Assembly: GCA_030849835.1 (NCBI GenBank)
Contig: JASAOC010002128.1
Span: 1-64,000, forward strand
Length of the DNA: 64,000 nt
Source: Herpetomonas samuelpessoai
Taxonomy: Eukaryota > Euglenozoa > Kinetoplastea > Trypanosomatida > Trypanosomatidae
Direction: 5' to 3'
Shown here: positions 47,301 through 54,841 of the stretch, in pieces
Layout of the letters: every line of letters starts with the position of its first letter
How positions within the stretch are numbered: the first letter of the stretch is position 1
The notes under the pieces: generated by a model
Told to the model about the DNA's origin: nothing
The model's database searches: none
The model's input: the letters and a program-made list of their open reading frames with translations, nothing else
Position numbers and translations under genes: made by a program

Positions 47301-49463
47301 GTAGTAGAGCGCGTGTGCGCGAACAGGCGACTCCGCACCCGCGTCCTTCTCCGGCTCCACAGCTGCCTTGTTGCCCTTGGCTTTCTTGCCGCCCTTCGCA
47401 GCGCGCTTCACGGCGGCGGGGCCGACAGCTGGCGCCGCGGACAGAGGCTGCAGGATGGTTTCAAAGAAGATTTGCTGGAGCTCAGCGGAAAGTGCGGTCA
47501 CCATGGTGTAGAGCGCACGCAGAAGTCCGGACACCGCCGCGAGGTGGAACTGACGCTCCTTCGCATCTTTCGCCAGGCCCTCGCGTTCTTCCTCTGCCTC
47601 CTCCTCCTCGTTCCTGCCCGTCGCGGTGCTGGTCTCTGAGGACGACACAGCGGCGCTCAGTTGCCGCAGCGCAGCGGCGCCTGTCTTGAGGAACTGGCCG
47701 GCCACGCCGTTGTCGGACTCATACTGCGCCGCGTGGGCCAGCAGCTCCAAGATGGAGCCCCCCGTTTCCCCCACCGCACTTGTGGCGCAGAGCTGGGCCA
47801 AGCTCATCGCCTCCATCGATGCAGCGGCGGCCTTGCGGACCTCTGGCACCGTGTGCAGGAGACACGCGAAGAGGGGCAGTCGCTCCTTCCCGGCGCCGCC
47901 GTGCGTGGACACCTCCAGCATCTGGTACCGCGTGCCACCGAGATGACGTGCCAGGAAGGATTTTGCAGCCTCTGCGGTGGTTTCCCCGCTGAGGGCACGG
48001 GACAGGGTAGCGTCAAAGACGCGCTGGTAGCGGCGCTCCAAGCCGGCGACAATGTGCTCAAGGAACGCACTCGGTCCCTCCTTGCTCGCCGCGGTGGTCG
48101 TCTTCTTGCCCTTCTTATTCTCTTCGACACCTTCCTCCCCTGCCTTGGACGCGAGCACCGCCTCGCACTCCATCACCACCTCCAGGAAACGCATGACAAG
48201 GCTGTCGGTCAGGGGCAACTGCTCCGCCGCGCACCGGAGAAAGTCAAGCACCTCTGCTGGCACCGAGGTCAGCGAGTGCGCCATCCGAAGACGGTGCAGC
48301 GCCACGTGGGTCAGCGCCGACAGCAGCGACGGCAGCGGTGTCACGCCGGCGCGGTCGGCTTCCAGAAAGAGGGATTCAGACAGCGTCGCGCTCCATTGGG
48401 CCCACGGCGCCGCCACCAGCGTGTGGAGCAGCGGGGCGAAGCCCACCTGCGACACCACGCTGAGTTGCGACGAGAAGAGAAGGTCCACGAGGGTGAGGAG
48501 GTCGCCGAGGGGCACACCGGCCGAGCCGGAGGGGTTGCGCAGGAGACCAACAATGGGGCGCATGACAGTGCGCATCATCTGCAGCGAGAAGGTCGCCTCC
48601 GCGCTCCACGCTGCCAGCACCAGCAGCGCGGTGCACACCACCTCGCGATCCGCACCATGCGAAGTTGCCGTCGCCGTGCCTTCGCTCCACCACTGCGGCT
48701 GCTCCCCGGCTAGCTCGGTGGCGTCGTCGGCCTTGACCACCGCCTCGGCGCCCTGTAAAAATTCGACGACAAAGGGCAGCAGCACGCGCCAGAGGGCCTC
48801 CGCATCGGTGTGGCGCGCGAGCGAGGTTGCCACGCTGGCGAAGAGGGCGTTGGCGGCACTGTTTTGCACTCCAAGCCGATACGGCATCGCGGCTGTCATG
48901 CACACCGTGCGCAGCGCCTTGCGGCTCTCCGCACAGGCAAGCACGAGGTGCTCTCGGAGGAGGGGTGCGCCGCGTTCTTGGTTCTTGGACAGAAAGTCAA
49001 AGCCTGTGTCGCGCAGGTCGAGCAACAGGATGGCGCGGGAAAAAATATTGTGGTCGTGATACGGCAAGAAGGCGCGCAGAACGGCGCTGACATTGTACAC
49101 GTGGACCTCATGAACACGCACAAGGTATTCAAAGACCTGCTGCGCAGCCGTGAGGAAGAGGTGTGGGCTGAGCAGGGTCAGGAGGTGCTCCAGCTTCATG
49201 TCGAGGCGGCGACTCTCCTCTGCATGCAGGAGCTTGCGCTCCTGGCGAGCCTTCTGCGGATCGAAGAGGTCATGAATGAAGGGGTGGAAGCGATTGTCGA
49301 GCGTGATGAGCGTTTGCAAGCCGTTGGTCGCCAGCTGGTGGATCTGCTCACGGGAAAAACTGCGGGCATCGCCTTTGCTGAAGAGAAACGACTCGTTCAG
49401 GTGCTTGTCGCCCTCTGGGCGGGTCTGCAATTTCTGCAGCTGAGAGGCGAGCTGAGAGGTCAT
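41328..49463 (-). CDS. UTP10: UTP10/HEATR1-type U3 snoRNP (SSU processome) protein
   Basis: A 2711-residue HEAT-repeat protein of the small-subunit processome, needed for pre-18S rRNA processing and rDNA transcription in other eukaryotes. The N-terminus has the UTP10 layout: SQLASQLQKLQ, then ESFLFSKGDARSFSREQIHQL, GLQTLITLDNRFHPF, and the LLSPHLFLTAAQQVFEYLVR / AFLPYHDHNIFSRAILL segment. The C-terminal ~500 residues match the BP28CT region (PETSYLCAEVLAVLEALMEP) and end with HEAT repeats including RRMALLCLDGVYAD. Acidic, Lys-rich and Ser/Ala inserts separate the repeats. The length is larger than the yeast (about 1770) and human (about 2140) proteins. The frame extends to 49520 only through TTG; a pyrimidine tract ending in CAG just upstream supports ATG 49463. 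Nucleolar location is expected. Confidence 0.92.
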   Translation of the reverse strand: MTSQLASQLQKLQTRPEGDKHLNESFLFSKGDARSFSREQIHQLATNGLQTLITLDNRFHPFIHDLFDPQKARQERKLLHAEESRRLDMKLEHLLTLLSPHLFLTAAQQVFEYLVRVHEVHVYNVSAVLRAFLPYHDHNIFSRAILLLDLRDTGFDFLSKNQERGAPLLREHLVLACAESRKALRTVCMTAAMPYRLGVQNSAANALFASVATSLARHTDAEALWRVLLPFVVEFLQGAEAVVKADDATELAGEQPQWWSEGTATATSHGADREVVCTALLVLAAWSAEATFSLQMMRTVMRPIVGLLRNPSGSAGVPLGDLLTLVDLLFSSQLSVVSQVGFAPLLHTLVAAPWAQWSATLSESLFLEADRAGVTPLPSLLSALTHVALHRLRMAHSLTSVPAEVLDFLRCAAEQLPLTDSLVMRFLEVVMECEAVLASKAGEEGVEENKKGKKTTTAASKEGPSAFLEHIVAGLERRYQRVFDATLSRALSGETTAEAAKSFLARHLGGTRYQMLEVSTHGGAGKERLPLFACLLHTVPEVRKAAAASMEAMSLAQLCATSAVGETGGSILELLAHAAQYESDNGVAGQFLKTGAAALRQLSAAVSSSETSTATGRNEEEEAEEEREGLAKDAKERQFHLAAVSGLLRALYTMVTALSAELQQIFFETILQPLSAAPAVGPAAVKRAAKGGKKAKGNKAAVEPEKDAGAESPVRAHALYYTTLLYVRAASTASGEAAGTANEEEEEGSALASTPLVRVMTNALLKEFPEIPKTGAVLKASAAATGDVSHQRKGTGRHRSDASSSSDDDEDNATAAERQTHKTSATTGDKKELSFLAVLEYAPLLQGISAVAETRLRAALQTSLALLDDDASSPVQRRRAHVECAVAAAAMLLAAPAQQHSLLQFLLGQGEGTAVEQGYLHQLQKRDRTLARQGAAHGHGAGTAAPVVGRGAKNSLLSSAYLPGDDLTACLAAAVEGVVRVTLGEGNMTGTELVPLLRLLGFLGARLPTLSESPVALPAALLTLVDAPTTALAVSGANESEEAESAPRPEDENAFGVDWYALVHAAVYGPAEQRVAEATASTGTFSLGALAACLFLPLRAPSSHRVKALQQLQDAILRGMAGKPAANGASCVHLVVATALAATRTTKTNTDASLPPMDVTALSSVVEAMAKEESRFSITEGGAALVCALLATAQKEGQVAPVVPYNLAADVVELFFAPPDAAGGKKASLHLATLWPQLERLITAAAGPRPAASSGGKSRAPVVAGDSDVSVAGARYVEAVCRRVTLQPTAGPVASDPAVQLCLLLLRRPFLRVAGTASVRPVYRAALSALATALQQGVEAPTQSSLIFRKGGSETGAGKKNGKGSSSSSADAQKFAEALADIIRSLMVEATGVIGSDVARLCVGTVGGFQRLFRPFLANCSSAAASSAAASTGLSATDGEALVSFLEVLAPESSSSAAATVAPSGGRWLPPSDCVLSNPLTFADASTIVAIAKPSVEGLASSGKSSKGKGGKAAAQVAQDTWPRGPSSLMCLRVLSALLKAAPAVQFDDDEDAESLLALTMSILSTHPLDKMLPLLLPSTDSSEEATLALATADGGSGSLLDVYPRHVLAFLRALTALCTEQPRALAEKDPRGAYKLRGGVLKQALVLMASLLLQSDDEDADGAAAAAADISRGKVDVIAELLRTLAPLLGPLQDGLPTGKTEKAAPSFLLHIPIAALLVRLSAVEFSEALRYRSAADTCREIITSFDVHTQISTVTQLMRLVVDPHAVLAVASENEAEGNGQDEETEDAREVLHLFRKMVKPNQIVNRQEQLLDVITTTVKSDAFLTPFIQLQHHSGKKAGSGKQKTGEEEAAEEEEHDEATAAQHGAEGTNASDACMHLLLSALEMFSHYSDLNTATENDAEDGSAAAKDSGALYGENKSYAMLLELLAGNALACVLAGINEPTFVECQQRLLGDSRSTLQLKGLEVLLDRLHHSLPTVENTLSDEELEQHRRDLRDPKKKLTLADLVRVKARPLTTKRSFQLMPHLMTLLQAAQAGALSTTRKAAQSYTAPAIPMPALVQLFRIVQLSVAAVEELIRIVASGGSTQAEKTLLNTNRGRRVTEAQLSKLFGNKARVQQVHDFVKYVFELGMPSLSQGLQTLLRSARRSTFDAAGSSGESDQTMYAFKATAEEGIIAAMCGLLTALGTVAQVMGAAFSSTHCIALLNTTVSAVVFQVADLPAVVARGEAGSLLRHTSLSCLIRVFPLCWQLSQPYLPRIIYAASHSTNVDDPETSYLCAEVLAVLEALMEPQLFLDATAECLRGMRHVNTAVLPGGAAPMDATTTGAKNARVVRVQATTHSFVLLFGCIARRVQSLRKEELLMMSVMTEGTTPQDNFWLAALQSLAGTANAAPSAEVVLPVLDAYTVFFLKFKPKHCTKFLRVIAEWAFGGDANHFSKSLKKGSSASKRANSSNTSSSDNDEEEHGGTGAQDNADSVPRTSLHGWGLFYALYNHLLEKLGGILDFSFPTVLPYVVGTLNGYCSSAKDGGAKQLASLVAVVLEGALDSVRRMSLAQTPGPDYDYSIPLDVFFATDEVFPGLMGALTHQLSNVAYLADELHDYRYRAEHMVIPAIRAFFACLNASKLQSKTQAELVRALRHPSRHVRRMALLCLDGVYADGGEELASRLMAEMLPSVVELTEDRDDAVVEEARKLCTNLSHMTGQDVLHAMS

Positions 49464-50297
49464 GAGGAAGTGTGCCTCTGAAATGTTCCGCAGGGAGTGA
49501 GAGGAGCAGCACCAACGCAAAATGATGAAGGGAGGAACGTGTCTATTCTTATCCTATGAATCACAAAAGTCGTTGGACCGAACACGGCGGAGTTATACGT
49601 CAAAAATGTAAACAATAGCGTTTAATTTTAAAATTTGTTAGTTAGTCGAAAAACTGCTTTAGCAGCGAGAGAAAGAAAAAAGTAAGATGAAGCGAGAAAA
49701 AGGAAACGAACAAAGGCACCGTAATGAGTGCTTGCTTTGATTTTCTTCACGACGTTAGCTAAGGGATAGAAATAGGCGACGAGAAGTGCACACAATGCAG
49801 CGCACACACGAGGATGATCAAAATAAGAAGGAAGAAAAAACAAAGCGAAAGAGGTTCCAGGGACAGTGTCGTATTGTATCAGATTCAAATGCATCGGCGA
49901 CGTCGCCCAGCTTCCAACGTAGCTTCGTCCGACATCCGGACCCGCAGGCTGGTGAAACGACGCACCAATGCAAACATGATGCACGTCGATAAACGGTTCC
50001 AGGCGAGCTGGTTTGACCGAAATGTTGAAAGCTTCTCATCTGCACACAGAGATGAAGGAGCAACAATAAGTTTTAAAACGTTTCAAAGAGAAGCCATTGG
50101 TTTCCTCTTCGCGGGATTGCCCTTGTCAATTTAGCGATGCGTCTTTACAAACGCATAGATGTGTGCCGGTATGTGGGCACAGATCTGCTGCGCAGATCCT
50201 TGAGAGCCACAAATCGATGCGAGATGCTTTGAAAAGCCTCCAACCTAGCAGATGGTTTCTTGTCGTTCTCACAACACGTTGACCAGCTGTGACTCTC
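49464..50297. other. Intergenic region
   Basis: About 830 bp between the EAF6-like gene and UTP10. It is AT-richer than its neighbours and has no recognisable coding sequence or RNA gene. It holds the UTP10 leader and splice acceptor and the EAF6-like 3' untranslated region. Confidence 0.6.
49478..49505 (-). promoter_or_regulatory. Predicted trans-splice acceptor for UTP10
   Basis: On the minus strand a C/T-rich stretch (about 49505-49485) leads to ATTTCAG, with the AG at 49479-49478, 14 bases before the chosen ATG. It lies inside the TTG-initiated extension, arguing against that longer start. Predicted by eye. Confidence 0.5.
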
Positions 50298-51119
50298 TTA
50301 TCCAGTCCGAGCACGGCGACTCCCTCGCCCCCGCGCGGTCTCATCATCAGCGTCTGGTTGCTCGGCGTCCGCGCGCCGTCGACGTCTGGTGAGCACCCCT
50401 CCTTCACCACCTCCGCCGCCGCCGCTGACGCTGCTGTCCGCCTCCTCGACACCCCACGCCGCCAACGGGTCACGCCTCCCCTTTCCCGTCCTTCCCGTGG
50501 CCGCTGCGAGACGTGGTGCGGCGGATGTGACACCCCCTCGGGCCGCCGCCACCGCCTTGGCCTGCTCCACACGCCCAATGGCCCCCACCGAGGTCGACGA
50601 GAAGAGCCGCTCGGCTGGCGTGAAGTTCTGCGTGCGCGCGCGAAACGCCAGCGCAGATGTTTCCGTGGTCGTACCACTGTTGCCTCCGCTATGCGCCGCC
50701 GCGAGGGTGGCGGCGGCCGATGCGAAGGCCCCCATAGCGCCAGAGGAGGCGGACGGAGAGCCCGGGAAGTTGGTGCAGGCCGCCAGCGGGCTGCTTGGAG
50801 ACACCACCGTCGGCGAGGCAAACAGAAAGGTCGTGCCACTGCTCAGAAAGGATGATCGTTCTACGCCGTAGCCGTCGAAGAGGGAGCCACCTAGCTGCAC
50901 GCACTCCTTCAGATACTCACTCTCCAAGTCGTACAGGCGCTCATCCACGTCCGCCAGTTTCCGCTCCAGGGTCTCGCGCTGCCTCAGGATGGCCTCCAGG
51001 TCCCCGTGAAGCTGACCGTCTAGTGCACGCCCGTGGAGGACGGCATTTCCTTCCCGTCTGGGGCGTCCCCCCGCGCGCCGGGGGTTTTCGGTGTCTGCGT
51101 CCCTCCGATGGGGTGGCAT
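50298..51119 (-). CDS. EAF6: EAF6-like subunit of a NuA4-type histone acetyltransferase complex
   Basis: A 273-residue protein starting at ATG 51119. Residues about 38-85 form the EAF6 coiled-coil signature: LEAILRQRETLERKLADVDE followed by RLYDLESEYL and GGSLFDGYG, comparable to human MEAF6 (ELESTLANLE, QIYAFEGSYL, GNIIRGWD). A second piece, FTPAERLFSSTSVG at about 165-178, matches the C-terminal EAERLFSKSSVTS segment of animal EAF6. About 80 Ser/Ala/Gly-rich residues separate the two. A Gly/Arg-rich tail completes the protein, making it longer than animal or yeast EAF6 (about 110-190). In other eukaryotes EAF6 is a small subunit of NuA4/MOZ-type acetyltransferases and binds chromatin-modifying scaffolds. 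A nuclear location is expected. Confidence 0.8.
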   Translation of the reverse strand: MPPHRRDADTENPRRAGGRPRREGNAVLHGRALDGQLHGDLEAILRQRETLERKLADVDERLYDLESEYLKECVQLGGSLFDGYGVERSSFLSSGTTFLFASPTVVSPSSPLAACTNFPGSPSASSGAMGAFASAAATLAAAHSGGNSGTTTETSALAFRARTQNFTPAERLFSSTSVGAIGRVEQAKAVAAARGGVTSAAPRLAAATGRTGKGRRDPLAAWGVEEADSSVSGGGGGGEGGVLTRRRRRADAEQPDADDETARGRGSRRARTG

Positions 51120-51978
51120 GCTCGCTAGCTTCTACAGCAATGTCAAAAATGAAGAAATATAAACGAAGATTTCCTTTATCTCGTGCTTCAAGGCCAAACA
51201 CAGGCACGACAACAGAAGTAGACAAAGTAGTAAATGCGTGTTGATGATCTGACTTGATTTCTCTGGCGTTGGAATCCGCTGACTCTGTTCAACGGCTTCG
51301 CGAAATCACCTATCGGTGATCCCAAGTAGTTAAAATAAGAGAGATAACAATAACCTCGAGAAGGTATCTATCAGCGCCCACACACACACACATCCACAGG
51401 AGACTGTGCCCACTTTTAAAAGAGGCTGTGCGTGCAATGGTGAGGCCTAGCAGAAGACGCTTGTGCCGCACTACACTTCGCGTTCTTTTTTTTTCTTTTT
51501 TTGCTTTATTTCTTTCTTTTTTTCTTTTTTCTTTTTTTTTTTGGTAATGTTTGAGGAGGTGCCCCTTCTCCGCATAAGCGGCTAGCGCTTCTGCTTTGGG
51601 GTACACCATTTCGTTTCATTTTCTCCTCGTTCTCCACGGTCGAATCTTGCGACATTGCGAGCGGAGACGAACAATACGATTTGCAAAAATAATCCTTTTA
51701 AAAAAGGAGGATAGAAGAGCTTGGGGAACATGTACGCTGAACAGACATGGTATATGCGCTGAGAGCAGGAGAACACCAAAGAAAGCGAGAGGGGATGGCG
51801 CAACGGAAATGCATGAGTGAAATGAAATGTGTTTGGTGGTAATGGTGGTGTTTTCACTTGATTGATTGTTGTTGTTTACGTTTTTGTTGTTGTTGTTGTT
51901 TTTTGTTTTTTACTTGATGCGGCAGCCGCCCTTAGCGAAACCCTAAAGGGATGCTAGTGCACTCTCATGCCGGCGACT
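51120..51978. other. Intergenic region
   Basis: About 860 bp between META copy 1 and the EAF6-like gene. It contains plus-strand T-rich runs at about 51487-51543 and GTT repeats at about 51865-51905. No coding sequence is recognised. Confidence 0.6.
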
Positions 51979-52341
51979 TCAGTTGCGCGCGAACACGAGT
52001 TTGTCCTTGTCGTGGTGGATGGTGAGGGTGGTGCCCTCAATGTGGATGCGGCACCCATTGGACAAGGCCTGCGCGAGCGCCTGCTCTACTTTCATCATAA
52101 ATGGAGGGCCCATCATCATCGTGGACATGAGCATGCCTTTGATAGTAGCAGAGCCGTCTGGCTTCGCATCGCTGAAGGCAACCTGACCACGCATCCGGTT
52201 CGCCACAGCAGCATACACCTCGATCGCGTCTGCCTTTCCTTCCACCGCGCTGAGCTCGAGCCTGACGGGATCAGGGGAGGCCTCGCCGTTCAACGAGGTG
52301 AGGGTGTACTTACCCGCAAACGTAGCGACAGTGACAGCCAT
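51979..52341 (-). CDS. META-domain protein, tandem copy 1 (Leishmania META1-like)
   Basis: A 120-residue protein in the META/HslJ fold family. It starts MAVTVATFAGKYTLTSLNGE, the beta-hairpin that opens the domain, and continues with LELSAVEG, VANRMRGQVAFSD, IKGMLMSTMMMGPPFMMKVE and a final strand ending KLVFARN. Leishmania META1 is a small protein of this family, raised in infective metacyclic promastigotes and found at the flagellar pocket region; similarity of length and fold suggests orthology or close paralogy. A second copy lies upstream in transcription order at 53493-53855, and my ungapped hand alignment gives 81 of 120 identical residues. The frame stays open upstream to an ATG at 52566, which would add 75 low-complexity residues. 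I prefer 52341 because both copies then have the same length and start. Confidence 0.87.
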   Translation of the reverse strand: MAVTVATFAGKYTLTSLNGEASPDPVRLELSAVEGKADAIEVYAAVANRMRGQVAFSDAKPDGSATIKGMLMSTMMMGPPFMMKVEQALAQALSNGCRIHIEGTTLTIHHDKDKLVFARN

Positions 52342-53492
52342 GGTGTTGCTCTGTGTTGTTGTTGTTTTATCTTTGTGCAAGGAGGAGCGAAAGCGCTGCT
52401 GTTGTTGTTTTTGTTGCTTTTGCTTTTGCCGGAGGCCCGTGTATTCGAGTGAGTGACGGAGTGAGTATGTCTGGGGTGCTTGGGTGCTGATAAACGAGGA
52501 ATCTGTCACGATACTCAAATGTGTGAGTGTGTGTGAGAGAGAGAGAGTAGGAGGAAACATGTGCATGTGGAGAGGTGGGTAGAGGGGAGTATGGAGCGTT
52601 TGCCCTCATCCGAGCTTCGCCAATGTCACCTTGTCTTGTCTCTCGTTCATGTGATCGCCCCCGCACGGATGCCTTGGAAAACTTTTCATGGCCTCCTCAA
52701 AGCGAAATGAAGACAAAAGGAGAAACGATCTCCACACAGGTGAGCCTGTCCGTGTGCGGTTGAATGTGATGGAATGCACACATCCCTTTGCCTAGCAAAG
52801 TTCAGTGACCTCTTCTCAAGGTCGACGCACAGACGAAGAGATACAATCTCTTGCGTGCATGCGAGTGAGGGTCAACTCTTTTTTTCTCTCTCTCTTCTCC
52901 TCTTTTGTTCCACGTGTAAGTGTGAGCGCATGCTCATGTGTGCTATTGGCACTGTGATGCATTAATAACTGTGTCTTTTTCTCTTTCATTGATCGGTCTA
53001 CATGATCTGGGTCTCTTTGGTCGTCAGGAGCACCACTGCCTTCTCCGTCAGCCCACCACCATCATCCGCTCTTTCTCTCTTGCTGCCCAGCCCAGAAGCC
53101 AGGCGCCAAGTCACGGATGCTGAGAGGGGTGCGACATGATACGAGCAAAAGGATTTCCCGAAAAGCGCCTCAGAGATCCACGAGAGAGCTGTGGATGAAG
53201 AAAAAAAAAAGCTGAAAACGAGAAAAGTAAGCTCCTGCTGTGAGGGAAGAACCAAAAGGAAGAGAGGACAGGAAGCGGAGAAGCGAATACTCAGACATTG
53301 GGAAACGATAAAGTAGTCACAGTAGTGAGGAAAAAATGAGAAACATGAATCATAATAATAAATGGCATCGCTGCAATGGAGATGTCGGTGTTGGTGTCGC
53401 TAGGTGCACGTGCTCCGCACATGCGTGCCTGAATCCCTGCATCTAGGTGCGCCTATGTTCCACGCACGCACATGCGGCTAGACCTTCGCCAT
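52342..53492. other. Spacer between the two META genes
   Basis: About 1.15 kb separating the tandem META copies. It contains GTT-rich sequence just upstream of copy 1, a TGTG/GAGA patch near 52525-52550, and AT-rich sequence near 53330-53360. No further gene is recognised. It should hold the 3' untranslated region of copy 2 and the leader of copy 1. Confidence 0.6.
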
Positions 53493-53855
53493 TCAGTCAC
53501 GCTTGAAGATGGCCTTGTCGTCGCCGTGGGTGATGGTGAGGGTGGTGTCCTGAACCTGGATGCGGCCGTTCTCCATCAGTGCCTGCGAGAGCACGCGCTC
53601 AACGGTCATCATGAACGGGGGCCCCATCATGCGGGTGGACATGAGCATGCCCTTGATGGCCGCAGAGCCGTCCTCCTTCCCATCACTGATGGTGGCCTGG
53701 CCGCGCATGCGGTTCGCCACAGCGGCCATCACCTGAAGCGCGTCCGCATTTCCCTCCACCGCGCTCAGCTCGAGCGTGATGGGCTCAGGGAAGGTCTCGC
53801 CGTTGCAAGAGGTGAGGGTGTACTTACCCACAAATGTAGCAGCGGTGGCAGCCAT
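53493..53855 (-). CDS. META-domain protein, tandem copy 2 (Leishmania META1-like)
   Basis: A 120-residue META/HslJ-fold protein, paralogue of the gene at 51979-52341. It starts MAATAATFVGKYTLTSCNGE and shares the blocks LELSAVEG, AAVANRMRGQ, IKGMLMST and MMGPPFMM with copy 1. Differences cluster in the last third (RIQVQDTTLTITHGDDKAIF against RIHIEGTTLTIHHDKDKLVF). It carries Cys17 where copy 1 has Leu. The frame extends to 53918 only through a GTG. A very good pyrimidine tract plus CAG acceptor ends 24 bases before ATG 53855, so the shorter start is well supported. By analogy with Leishmania META1 it may be stage-regulated and act near the flagellar pocket or in secretion, which is inference. 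Confidence 0.9.
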   Translation of the reverse strand: MAATAATFVGKYTLTSCNGETFPEPITLELSAVEGNADALQVMAAVANRMRGQATISDGKEDGSAAIKGMLMSTRMMGPPFMMTVERVLSQALMENGRIQVQDTTLTITHGDDKAIFKRD

Positions 53856-54841
53856 GATGAAAGGAGCGAACTTTGGAGCCTGAAAGAGCAAGGGTGAAGG
53901 AAGCCTGGAAAATGACACTAGCGTAGGGGCGATGAAAATAAATATAAAGCTTGAAGACGGTTTTCTTTTTTGTCAATTTGAAGGTCAAGAGCGATTAGGG
54001 AAAAGAAGGGGAAGCCGCGTTTTATAATTGTCGCACAGTTCAAACACACGCAGTCTCTTCTACGAACCGGGAGCGACGTGACTTTTAAAGAAAAAGAAAC
54101 TGCATCTGTGACGTCCACGATGCGGAAAGAGGGAGAGGGTGCAATCCCACTTGCGTCTCTGTGCCATTTCCATTAAGCACAGGAGCCATTGGGTCAGCTA
54201 CTCTGTGTGTATCTCCTTGCCCATTATGTTTAGTGTGCTATCCACACCTCGAGGGATAGCCGTGTTGTGTTTTGTTTTTTTGTGTTTTTTCTGTTCTGTC
54301 TGAATGGCTGAGAGGAGAACAGGCAGCCGGACGGAATGGGAAGTTGTGAAGCAAAGAAAAAGGTTTCAAGGATGAAGTAGTTGGAGAGACGCTGGTCTGT
54401 ACCCAACGCATTTCACGACCAAGCATGTAATAGGGAATGAGAGAGGGAGAGAGAGAAAAAAAAAAACGCAAACGATAGCTACAAACTTGAAAAAGTAATA
54501 GAAGGCGTGAGCAAGAAAACCGACGCAGAAGATTCGATGAAGCGTAGTGATCTGCCTCTGACCTGCGCCCGCCGCTCCATCGCAGCGCACAGCCTCCAGC
54601 AACACTCCGCCTGCCCTATCGCCCATTCCGTTCTCATCCCTCGTCGTTTCACCGGGAAGCGCGTGCAATCACGGAATAACGGCTCGTTCGGCAAATGAAG
54701 TGGCACGCTGCCATCCCATGTTGACCTGTACCAGTGGACAGTTTATCGTTCAATGTCGGTACCGTGGACGACAGACGACCCATGACGAAGGGAGGAGAAA
54801 AATACGAGAGAATAAAAAAGGGTAAGGAGCGAGTTCGGTTC
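53856..54841. other. Intergenic region
   Basis: About 1 kb between the ADP-ribosylglycohydrolase-like gene and META copy 2. Apart from the splice acceptor at 53880-53904 it contains a plus-strand T-rich patch near 54270-54290 and a GA/A-rich patch near 54438-54466. No coding sequence is recognised. Confidence 0.6.
53880..53904 (-). promoter_or_regulatory. Predicted trans-splice acceptor for META copy 2
   Basis: On the minus strand a nearly pure pyrimidine tract (53904-53882) ends in TTTCAG, with the AG at 53881-53880, giving a predicted 24-nt gene-specific leader before ATG 53855. It is one of the clearest splice sites in the window. Confidence 0.65.
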
